Source of the DNA: Cyathus striatus
Taxonomy: Eukaryota; Basidiomycota; Agaricomycetes; Agaricales; Nidulariaceae
Length of the DNA stretch: 64,000 nt
Direction: 5' to 3'
Assembly: GCA_025738555.1 (NCBI GenBank)
Contig: JAOVFP010000001.1
Span: 5,518,001 to 5,582,000, forward strand
Every line of letters starts with the position of its first letter. Within the stretch, counting starts at the first letter, position 1. A program made the position numbers and the translations under genes. Below, one piece after another: positions 12,101-21,959 of this stretch. Under the pieces are notes generated by a model. That model saw nothing but the letters and a program-made list of their open reading frames with translations, was not told the DNA's origin and did not search any database.

Positions 12101-15100
12101 AAACTCCAAGAGCCGTGTTGGTGGACTCCGACGACTTGGATTTTGATCCTAACTCCTATCTTTCCCTTCACCAAATCCTCGACTACACACCACCATCACT
12201 TCACCCCAGACTTCCTACTCCTCCTCCTCCTTGAAACCTTAGAATTGTCACCGAACCCGGACACAACAATAGTCTGAGATTTAGCACCCCAACACATTAC
12301 ATATCCCCATTTGAACGAGATTTCTATTCCCCATTAGGATACAAAACTCTCATTAATACTGTCTGTAATGACGGAAAAGAACTCCCCTTCCCCAAATACC
12401 CTGATAACCCTGATCTATAATGATCTCCGCCGAAATTATCCTTGGCTTTATCACAGCCATAGTAATGGTCTTTATGAAAGATGAAATAGTAACCAGATGG
12501 ATGAACATGACTCCTGCCAACAAGCAGTTAGTCACAGAAAGTGTTTCTGCAATGACTTAAGGAGTCATTAAGGAAATTAGAGATGGAATTAAGGAGGATC
12601 GACTGGAACCAAAGGAAAAGGTCAAAATCCCGGAAGATTATGAAGGAGATCCCCATACGGTTAATAATTGGATTAGACATATGATGCTATACTTTCAGGA
12701 AAAGAATATTACAAACGATTGGAAAAAGATAACAATCACTTTACCAAAAGTAAAAAAAGGAAAAGACAATAGGGCCCAATGATGGGCAGACATGTTTTTA
12801 GGAGATTTGATCTTGTTCAATGAAGAATGAGCTCAATGGAAATTATTACATGACGGAAAGGAACCCACTCTTCAGAACACCCAGAAAGTCGATATCCCAG
12901 CAACAGAAACATCCCCAGCAATTGTTCATGATGCATTTAAAACAAGTTGTCCATTTGCCAATTGGAACACGTTTGTTGAAAGACTTCAATTCTTCTTTAT
13001 ATCCACGGAAACTCAGAATAACGTGATCGAACAAATCAACAAAGTCATACAAGGAACATGACCTGTTGAAGACTATACAATTGATTTCATGCAATGGATG
13101 AATTTAACTGGATTTGACAACACAGCTTTAGTAGACAAATACCAACGCGGAATGCATCCATTACTGGCTAGAAGACTTATGGAAGTCGGAGGACTTAAGG
13201 TCACTGACAAACTTATCAATTGGGTTGACAAAGCCGCTGAATATGAAAGGAACCACCAAGAGGCTAATTTTGGACGTACTCAGCAGAATTCTCACCAACA
13301 GAACCAGAACTTCAGATGACCTCAAAATAACTCTAACCCTGGAACTCAACAGAACCAGAACACGCAGCAGAAGACACCCGATCACTCCAATCTCACGGTA
13401 TCACAAGGTGGTAATCATATGGATCTCAACCAACTTAAAAAAGAAGGTCATTGTTTTTATTGTAAAGAGAAAGGACATATGTCCAACACATACCCCAAGA
13501 AACCACGCAGTCCTTATGTACAATGTAATATAAACATGGACAATTCTATACCTGTAGCCTCCACTAGCGGAGTAGTAGAACTACCAGATGTAACTAAATT
13601 ATCAGAAGAGCAACGTGCTCTCCTCATTGCTCAATTGGGTTTTCCCCAAGGCCAGCAGTGAGCACAAACTCGCCGGCCTCATTTTATGTACCTTCTAATG
13701 TAACTGTACCTACGGTAGATCTGGAATCGAAATACATATCATTACAGAAAGAAAGAACTAAACACACCTTCCCTAATCAGGAAGTAAAACCTGGAAACAT
13801 GTATTGGGTCGCACGGAGATTAAAAGACCAAACATCGGAACTTGCCCTTGCCACATTAAGTATTTGGACACACCCTAAATGAAGACTTGAAGTAATTCCT
13901 AAAACAATCATGGAATTAAATAATCTTTCAGATCAAGATGTAATTCCTGCATTGGAAGAATTAAAAAGACCTAAATGATTCATCTGAGGAATGAATGGAA
14001 ATCAAATGGATCTTGATTTAATGGTTACTACTCTAGACACACAAAGGACATACGGATTAAAAGCATTATTAGATAGTGGAAGTACTGGAACTTGTATTAG
14101 TCGAAGATTCATTGAAGAGAATCAAATCACGACTAAAAGGTATCCAAGACCTACACCTGTTTATAATGCAGATGGAACCCTTAATAGTGACGGATCTATT
14201 ATGGATTATGTTGAACTAAGAGTACGACTTGGATGACATGTGGAAATATTACAACTGGCAGTTATAAATCTAGGGAAAGCATCTATGTTCATAGGACATG
14301 ATTGGCTTCGAACTCACAATCCAGAAATAGATTGGAAAAATGAGACTATTAAATTCACACAATGTCCGATTGAATGTACCCCATTGATTAATACTATGGA
14401 CCCTGAAGAAGATGAATCTGATTTAGATGAACAGATCAATCTTGAAACAGATGATCATATTATCACAGTAAATATATTCAAACAAATCGAACTAAGAGCG
14501 TTTCAAACCACAGCTTCAAAGATTGCTGAAGCTCAAAATCAGCAAAAACCAAAAAAGCATTGGAAAGAAACTGTTCCGATGTATTATCATGAGTTCGAAA
14601 GAGTATTTGCAAAGGAATCATTTGATAAACTTCCTCCTCATCAACCATGGGATCACACTATAGAACTATTACCCAGAGCCACGTCATTCGATTGTAAAAT
14701 TTATCCGTTAAATCTGGATGAACAGAAACAACTAGATGAATTTCTCAATGAAAATCTTAATTCAGGACGTATCAGACCTTCGAAATCACCCTGGGCCTCA
14801 CCATTCTTTTTTATTAAAAAGAAAGATGGATCTTTATGACCAATCCAGGATTATCGAAAATTAAATGAAATGATGGTTAAAAATAGATACCCATTACTGT
14901 TAATTCAGGAATTAGTAGATAAACTTAAAAAGGCACGATACTTTACTAAGTTAGATATCCGATGGGGCTACAATAATGTCTGAATCAAAGAAGGAGATGA
15001 GCAATACACTGCTTTTCGAACCAATTGAGGACTATTTGAACCTTTAGTCATGTTTTTCAGCCTTACCAATTCTCCGGCAACATTTCAGACAATGATGAAT

Positions 15101-18100
15101 GATATATTCAGGATGGAGATTAACAAAGGAACAGTGATTGTATACATGGATGATATTCTCATATTTACGGAAACATTAGAAGAACATAGAAAGATGGTAA
15201 AATGTGTTCTTAGGAAACTAGAACAACATGAATTATATTTTAAACTGGAAAAATGTTTCTTTGAAAAAGCAGAAGTTGAATACCTTGGACTTATTATTTC
15301 TAAGAATTCTGTACGAATGGATTCTGGGAAAGTAAAAGCCGTAGTTGACTGGCCAGTTCCAAATAATAAAAGAGAACTCCAACAATTTCTAGGATTTATT
15401 AATTTCTATCAGCGATTCATTCAAGGATTTGCAAAAATAGCAAAACCACTTCATGAATTAACCAGAAAAAATGAATGGAAATGGGAACTAAATCAGGCTT
15501 TAGCATTTTCCAAACTGAAAGACAAAATTATATTAGCACCTATCCTTGCAATCCCAAATGATGATGGAAAATACTGTGTTGAAGCTGATTCCTCTGATTT
15601 CGCAAATGGAGCTATTCTATCCCAGGAACAGATAGATGGAAAATGGAAACCAATTGCATTTTTATCACATGCTTTAAGTCCAACTGAAAGGAATTATGAA
15701 ATCTATGATAAGGAAATGCTTGCAATCATGAGAGCACTTGACACCTGGAGACAATATCTTCTAGGAGCACGACAAATCTTTGAAATCTGGACAGATCATA
15801 AGAATCTTCAATATTTCAGGAAACCACAAAAATTAAATCGCCGACAAGTGAGATGGTCAACTGAATTATCTGAGTTTCACTATACATTACATCATAAACC
15901 CGGAAATCAAATGACAAAAGCAGATCTACTATCTCAAAGAGCTGGACACAAACAAGGAGAACATGATAACGAAGATATTATTCTTCTTAAACCGGAACAC
16001 TTCAGACAGACTTATGAAGTTCACGGTGAAGATGAAGATATAATGGAACAAGTTCGAAAGTCCAGAAGAAATCGAGATAAAGAAGTCATTAAGATGCTTG
16101 ATTTGAAATCAAAAGATTGGAATGAATCCCCAGAAGGAATAATCACATGGAAGGATCGAGTTTACATTCCAAAAAATGCCAAATTAAGGGAACGTATAAT
16201 TAGATTATATCATGATTCAGCTATATCTGGACATCATGGAGAATATAAAACCCAGGAATTAATCACAAGAAACTATTGGTGGCCTAGAATAAGATCTGAC
16301 ATAATCAAATACATATCTGGATGTGAGGCATGCCAAAGGACAAATATTCATTGATCAAAACCAATTGGACTATTAAACCCAAATAGTATTCCTGAAGGAC
16401 CTTGGCATATGATATCAATTGATTTTGTCGGACCACTTCCCTATTCCTGAGGATTTGATTTTTTAATGGTAGTCATTGATCGATTTACAAAAATGGCAGT
16501 GTTCATTCCATGTAATAAAGAAATCGACAGTCCAGGCATTGCAGAACTATATTTAGAAAAAGTATTCAAAAACTTCGGTATGCCACAACGTGTCATAAGT
16601 GATCGAGGATCACAATTCACATCTCATTTCACAAAGGAATTTACAAAACGATTAGGTGTTAAGATGAATTTATCAACTGCATATCAACCCCAAACAAATG
16701 GACAAGTAGAAAGAGTAAATCAAGAGATCGAACAATATCTCAGGATTTATGTAAACTACAACCAAGATGATTGGGCTGATAAAATAGCAGTAACAGAATT
16801 CAATTACAATGACACAATACACAGATCAACAGGATATATGCCATTCTTTTTAATGTATGGACATCATCCTTATGGTGGAATTAGACCAAATGGAACATCT
16901 CGGATAGTTGGTGTAGAAGAATTTATTACCATGATAACAAAGGCCAGAGAAAACACTAAGGCAGCTCTTACTCTATCAAATGAAGCCATGAAAAGAGGAT
17001 ATGATAGAAATAGAAATGAGTCACCTGAATATAAACCTGGTGACCTTGTTTACATGGAAGGAATTAACATTAAATCTGATAGACCGGTTGCAAAATTAGA
17101 TGACAAACGATACAGACCCTTTAAGGTAATAAAGAAAGTAGGACTTGCTTCTTATGAAATACAATTACCGAAAACATGAAACCAAAAACATCTGACATTT
17201 AATACACAACTTCTCATGAAATATATCCCTGCCCATTATAAATCACAACAGAAACCGAAACCTCCACCTACTGTTGTGATTGACGATCAGGAACAATATG
17301 AAGTGGATACAATTTTAGCCTGGAAAATAAATCAGAAAAAGGTTTTATACAAGATCAAATGGAAAGGCTATTCTTATGATCATTGTACATGGGAACCAAT
17401 TACATCATTAACCGGATCTAAAAGTTTATTAAATAAATTCCATTGGGAAAATCCAGAATGCCCAAATGTATAAATATCATGAACTCTTTCATAAATTAAT
17501 AACCATTAAAACATGCTCTCTAACAACATCACTCTTTTGATCTATGTTATTGTCATCTTCATTCTCTGTATGGCTGTATTCATACTTGGCCATTATATTC
17601 CTCAAATCATACTCCGAATTCAAGAATGACCCCCACGACCAGAAGAATCAATTGAAATGTCATGAGGACATGACTCTTAAAGGGGGGGTAATGTTAGGAT
17701 TTCGTTACTTATCTAATCTCTTATCTAATCTTATCTATGTCACGTGATTAGCCACATGACCTACAATGTGAACACCATGTGTATCAACATATGTTACTCA
17801 TCATAACTGTGGGCACAGTTGCACAGTTTGGCCATATGTAGTACATGAGTTCTTAATGTAGAAGCATAGTAAACATGTGTTGTAGTGTAGGCTAATTACA
17901 TGTGGTGACTTCATGGTTCTTTTCTATAAATACGGTCTTTCTAGTCAGTAGTTTGTTATTCTTGTGCTAGTTTATTCCAGATTAGCAATAAGACTCACTT
18001 CTCTCTCACATTCGAGTGTTTAAGTTCGGCTTCGAGTATTTTGCTCGTCTGTCGCTAACATGCACATGCTTTCTCTTTTGTATGCTGATTTTGTCACAGC

Positions 18101-18366
18101 TTCATCCAAACCCAATCCAACCTGAATGGATTAACTTTGGGTTTTGTACATATAAGCAACTAGAAGAAGAAGTACACCTTGGAGGTTGCTATCGAATGCT
18201 GCTGCATAATTGCACCTTCAACAAGTTCTGTGATGCATTTATAAATGCCACATTGTTCCAACAACTCAAAGTTTTAGGACTTTCCAAGGATCTTCCTCCA
18301 CACTTAGAGTATTTCCTAGGGAGTCAGTTAATGCATTACTCTGCACACCTGATGGCATGGTTGTAA
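9124..18366 (+). CDS. MYND zinc-finger protein, split by a retrotransposon
   Basis: The reading frame starts at ATG 9124 and runs to 9695. It resumes in the same frame at 18066 and ends at TAA 18364-18366, 291 codons when the element at 9696-18060 and one target duplication are left out. The N-terminus is a complete MYND finger: C6-x2-C9-x7-C17-x2-C20-x5-C26-x3-C30-x7-H38-x3-C42. MYND fingers bind proteins, and many Agaricomycete proteins join one to a poorly known helical region; the rest here ([19 protein letters not shown] and [17 protein letters not shown]) fits that pattern. A GTGAGT...CAG intron may lie in the 5' UTR (about 9050-9103). As it stands the protein is truncated within the LTR (frame ends 9720). 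The clean join suggests a young insertion. Confidence 0.75.
9696..10064 (+). repeat. 5' LTR of Gypsy element 2
   Basis: 369 bp, same length as 17692-18060, starting TGTTAG and ending CTAACA. It holds TATAAATA at 9929-9936. About 13 differences separate the two LTRs, about 11 of them CpG transitions. Confidence 0.93.
9929..9972 (+). promoter_or_regulatory. LTR TATA box and predicted transcript 5' end
   Basis: TATAAATA at 9929-9936 places the start of transcription near 9961. The 11 bases ATTCTTGTGCT at 9962-9972 are the exact reverse complement of AGCACAAGAAT at 10067-10077, two bases after the LTR end. Confidence 0.6.
10067..10077 (+). other. Primer-binding site, probably self-primed
   Basis: AGCACAAGAAT follows the 5' LTR (ends 10064) by two bases and pairs perfectly with the predicted first 11 bases of the element's own RNA. 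In the Tf1/sushi group reverse transcription is primed this way rather than by a tRNA. No tRNA-type TGG primer site is present here. Confidence 0.6.
10415..10650 (+). repeat. Degenerate repeats in the leader of Gypsy element 2
   Basis: Four diverged units of about 65-70 bp each contain TACAGYAAAGGCTGTAAAT or a close variant followed by a GAACTGTGG-like string. Further on (about 10755-10815) GTTGAG/ACGTTGAG short repeats occur. No coding potential. Confidence 0.5.
11120..11650 (+). repeat. Tandem ~86-bp repeats rich in AACAATGG
   Basis: Between the 5' LTR and gag, about four to five copies of an 86-87 bp unit follow each other, each with GAACAATGGGTGTGAAGAAC and GGCATTGTTC. The string ACAATG or its complement CATTGT appears about 25 times in 530 bp. 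Frames seen on the minus strand here come from the repeat and are not taken as genes. Confidence 0.85.
11980..13661 (+). pseudogene. gag of Gypsy element 2
   Basis: The first part (11980-12420) begins with GTG where ATG is expected, reads TRSQTLRS...[16 protein letters not shown], has a TGA at 12232 and ends at TAA 12418-12420. The second part starts at ATG 12420 in another frame (TAATGA overlap) with a hydrophobic stretch [13 protein letters not shown], then gag core with [12 protein letters not shown] and [21 protein letters not shown] zinc knuckle C-F-Y-C-x4-H-x4-Y (about 13450-13492) has lost its last Cys. Stops in the second part are one TAA (about 12555) and TGA at 12781, 12828, 13061 and 13316. 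It ends at TGA 13659-13661. Confidence 0.8.
13637..13643 (+). promoter_or_regulatory. Candidate -1 frameshift slippery site
   Basis: G GGT TTT in the gag frame fits the X XXY YYZ rule. The pol frame is open from 13598, gag stops at 13659-13661, and a -1 shift here leads straight into pol. A downstream pseudoknot was not modelled. Confidence 0.5.
13643..17473 (+). pseudogene. pol of Gypsy element 2
   Basis: One frame carries every domain. Protease has [12 protein letters not shown] (about 14070). Reverse transcriptase has YMDDILIF (about 15145). RNase H has [20 protein letters not shown] and [10 protein letters not shown]. Integrase has an HHCC finger (about 16230-16340) and catalytic region IDFVG, SDRGSQF and [13 protein letters not shown] chromodomain ([25 protein letters not shown]) lies at 17285-17410. 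Ten in-frame stops interrupt it and all are TGA (for example 13880, 13976, 14234, 14837, 16352, 16448, 17177). Several sit where relatives have Arg, for example DGSL-stop-PIQDYR and FRTN-stop-GLF. There is no indel, so decay was by transitions only. Confidence 0.9.
17513..17629 (+). CDS. Small hydrophobic ORF downstream of pol
   Basis: Between the pol stop and the polypurine tract a 38-codon frame begins [20 protein letters not shown] and continues as one predicted membrane helix. It ends at TGA; if that TGA came from CGA like others in the element, the frame would continue about 18 codons to TAA. No known gypsy gene matches. It could be chance, but the gag second part also starts with a hydrophobic segment. 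Confidence 0.35.
   Translation: MLSNNITLLIYVIVIFILCMAVFILGHYIPQIILRIQE
17692..18060 (+). repeat. 3' LTR of Gypsy element 2
   Basis: 369 bp, matching 9696-10064, preceded by the polypurine tract. TATAAATA lies at 17925-17932. The right half of the MYND gene follows directly. Confidence 0.93.
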
Positions 18367-19951
18367 TATATTATGTACTGTAATTAGAACTCAAATGTGA
18401 TGTATGGACATGGTAAATTACAAGGGGAAAAAGTAATACTAAATAATGTATTGCAATTACAACTTTGAACCACTCAACAAATGCAACTGACACCTAGGAC
18501 GTATACACTATAATGCTGCTGTAGATCTCACCGTCACCTTTTGAGTGTGACGGCGGCTGATGGCGGGAATGGTAATACCGACACTTCCAAATTCAGATAC
18601 TTACAATGCATGAATTTGTTTCACCGTGGAGATATGATATCAGGGTGTTTTCAAAGTGTTTCATGTTGACATTAATGAATTGTGTGTTGCGATCTGCTTC
18701 TTTTCTGCATCTTTCGAAGCCTTTGCTTCAGATATCATATTGCATGTTTTCTTTATGTTCTTCCTTATGTTCTCATATGTTTTCCGCATTTTCCTAATTT
18801 CTATAAATACATTTCTACTTCATCAAAACTGAATAGGCCACTTTCATGCCACATTTTTAGTGTGTATTTTTTGTATGTTTTCCAATTTCCGAAATATCCA
18901 TAGTAGTTGTATACTTAATGTGAACACCTTTGTATGCAATCTGTTCGTCTCGATCCAAAGCATCCGAGGAGTACTGTAACATGCCCGATTGATGCCTGAG
19001 GCCTGAACGCCTGCTGCGTCGGGATCCGAAAAGCGTGATTACATAATCCTTTCACATCGGTACGATCATACCAATGCGGCCGTAACATATGGAGATTTAG
19101 GAAATAAAATAAAATAGCAATTCAGTGCTCTCCTGCTGAGAAATGTGACATAAATTCAATGAATCATACCTATACTTTATGATATAATAATAAATGTACT
19201 GTTATAAATCCAGTTTTCCACAATTTATAGTTTTGGTCTGACGAAAATGTATAAGCCTTTAGAATTCAACCAACTGTACCTTTAGATTGCAACCATTTAT
19301 ATGACTGGATGGCGTCCAATTTACTTGACAAAGACATTTGTATACATTTATAAGCTTCAAATATTAAGAAGCTTGTGCTTTGTTATGCATACTTGATTTA
19401 CATACAAGCCTACAAACAAATTCTGCACCTGGTTTTCCACAAATGTGATCTTTTACAGAAATAAAAACAAAAACCAATTGTAATAGCAAGTATTCTATAA
19501 AATTATATATATAGATATAGATATTACCTAGGTAGTAAACAGCAGAATTAACTAAACTGGAAATTTTCATGTACATTTCGGTGTAATAATGCCCAAGGAA
19601 CCTGTATTTATGCGGATGGTTGTGGCCATTAGCCAGTGCGCGAAGGTTTAGATTGATATCGGAATGTGGCTTCTTCCGTTAATTAATTTTATTGAGACAA
19701 TTGATTAAATGAAAGAAGTACTTAAGCAGACTGCTGCATAAGGCATGGCATTGGAAGTTGATGGCGGGATGATGGCGGGATGCAGCTGCGCCTCATTGTC
19801 TGACTAACATGTTGCCATGGACTGCCTCATATATCAGCTTCCCTAGAGACGTGAGAATCAGCTCTTCCATTCTGGTAACCTACGGTAATTTACAGCAGCC
19901 ATACATCACGATGTATTGTAAACTACCGTAGATAATATATAAATTTTACAG
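18367..19951. other. AT-rich spacer
   Basis: No gene is supported. A GC-richer patch around 18520-18600 (GACGGCGGCTGATGGCGGGA) and a GATGGCGGGATGATGGCGGG doublet near 19760 stand out. It may hide upstream exons of the fragment that follows. Confidence 0.4.
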
Positions 19952-20501
19952 TATTGCCTGTATGGGCTCATCAATTGCAAAAATGATGATGATAAAAATG
20001 AGTTGAAAGCAGTTTATAATGCGTATTTCTCTGCTTCAAACGGGGACCCAGTCACACTTCACCAGGCATGCATACAGGGGAAGCTTTTCGACCATGTAGG
20101 AAGTGTGGTGAAGAAGTTGCCGAAGAAGTTCAAAAAGTTGATGAAAAATATGTATCCTCTACCAAACTACTAATTAACACTTCATGATTCTGGGTCCTTC
20201 ATAAGCATTTGATATTCATTCTACTCATCTTTAGTAGTCGATTCTTTCCTTATTCCAGGCATGTAGCTTATTGAAGTCTGGAACTATAGACTACTTTGTA
20301 AAATATAAGTATTTCTTGTACTACTGTGCATTACCACTTCTGAAAGTTTACTTAACCTATGTATTTGACAGTGGGTTTGGACGAGCGAAAAAAGCAATGC
20401 ACGCAGTGAAAATACCAATAGATGCCGGTACCGCACGCCACACTCCCAAGAAAACAAATGATTCCTTCAATGGCAAGGCATTGGTATGCTCTACTTGTTA
20501 A
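19952..20501 (+). CDS. Unknown protein, 3' exons only
   Basis: Two exons can be read. 19952-20151 follows a TTTTACAG acceptor and gives 66 codons including SNGDPVTLHQACIQGKLFDH and a Lys-rich VVKKLPKKFKKLMKN. After intron 20152-20266 (GTATCC...TGTAG) the frame continues 20267-20501 with KSGTIDYFVKYKYFLYYCAL to a stop just before an RX repeat. No upstream start was found and no family was recognised. It may be a gene whose 5' part is lost, or chance reading in AT-rich DNA. Confidence 0.35.
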
Positions 20502-20541
20502 CAAAATAGTGTTTTATATTATATTTCCGTAAGAGACTAAC

Positions 20542-21270
20542 CCATGATTGCCGGCAGCATGTAAATCTTCATCCTTTTCTGTTTTACTTATGGCTAATGC
20601 ATTGTACATCAGGTGAACGGAAGACGAAGAAACTCGCAGGAGTATAAGGTATGTACTCCCCTGTTCTTCGCACAAGATAACTGGCTAACACAAGTTCGTC
20701 CTGCAGTAAAAGAAGTAGAGGTCAGAAGAAGAAGCACATCATATTGTGAGTCGTCTTTATCCCCTTTCCTTAATGCACAATGATAACGCGTCGCGATTCA
20801 GATCACACCGAACCGCACTGTTATTTTTTTTACGCTCGCCATGGCCTCGTCGACTTGGTTCAGTCCCTTGCGCTATCGCGTCCCGTTACGACGGCACCTG
20901 GGTGGGGGGTTGTGTAGCTCCGAACGAAGATGGTCCCTCGTTGTGGCGTATTCGCCTGGTCACGACCCGCCTCCCGCCTGAGGTACGAGGGGGATTTCTC
21001 AGTTGTTTAATGTGGCTGCAGTGTCCGCGCGGGGATAGCTACCCTTAGCCGCCATCGCCCTGGATCCCTGGATCAAGATGGTACCGGTGAAGCAGCGTGC
21101 GGGCGCGCTTGTGAAGAGGATGCTTATACTGGGGGCATCCGTTAAGGTAACCCAAAGGTAGGTGTTTCTACTCGGTTGTAGGTGGGAATGCATTTATGCA
21201 TCTCTTCCTCGTGCTACATTGAAGCGGTCACCGGGCTTGCATAAGCTCCAAGTTAACCAAAAGCACGTTA
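20542..21270 (+). repeat. RX repeat family, copy 1 (5' truncated)
   Basis: It starts inside the third exon-like block (ATGATTGCCGGCAGCATGTAA), continues through the splice-like blocks, the GC-rich domain (about 20830-21060) and the 3' end AACCAAAAGCACGTTAAAT. Single-base indels break the short frames that other copies keep. Loss of the 5' part without the 3' part would fit target-primed retrotransposition. Confidence 0.75.
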
Positions 21271-21959
21271 AATTTTTATTACATTTGTATTGGTATGATT
21301 TGTGCTGAGAGTTGTTAAGTACGTTGGACTGCTTTGGGCCACAAGGAATATAAAATATATGAATAATATATCAAAACCGGGAATGGAATACAAGGAGCGA
21401 TAATGTAAATGTGAAGAAAACGAGACTTAATAAAATGTTCTCTGTTAACGAGTTTTGAAATGCGATGAAATGAGTGGTCTCTAACTACCCCGAGAGAAGT
21501 ATTCCATGCGAATCAGAGATGCCATTTTCTCCTCGAAAGGAGATTTAAATACAATTTACAAATGAGAGGCGGTCCGTGCAACGCGTCCTCTTGCGTCACT
21601 GACCCCAAGGAAATTACTCAAGAAATAAATAAGCGATCAAGTGTGTCTACATAAAACATAATCCATAAGAAGTGAAGCTTGAAGCGCAAAGTCTGCACAA
21701 TCCAAAAACGCGAGCCGGATCCAAGGAAGTTGGGGCGCAGTCCCGAGTGCCTAGAACTATTTGCAATTCGTCCCTGCTCCTCCTGCACAGAGCGGTCCAC
21801 GACACGTCGGTCGCAGCTCCCAGATCCCTAAGATCAACCATACGTTCCTGCACCATACAAACTCTGCCTATGTAAAGTAAGAAAATGTAACCGTATTAGC
21901 GAAAGAAACGAAAACAAAGAAAAACCCTGTAGCCTCGCTAACCCATTCAACCCCACACC

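Larger units (their letters stand above)
9696..18060 (+). mobile_element. Gypsy element 2, chromovirus with self-priming signature
   Basis: An 8365-bp element with 369-bp LTRs flanked by CACAC (9691-9695) and TGCAC (18061-18065), a diverged target duplication. It has a long leader (10078-11979), gag, pol with integrase and chromodomain, a small hydrophobic ORF and a polypurine tract AAAGGGGGGG at 17680-17689. Gag and pol carry many TGA codons but pol has no frameshift. It inserted into the MYND gene. Confidence 0.93.
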
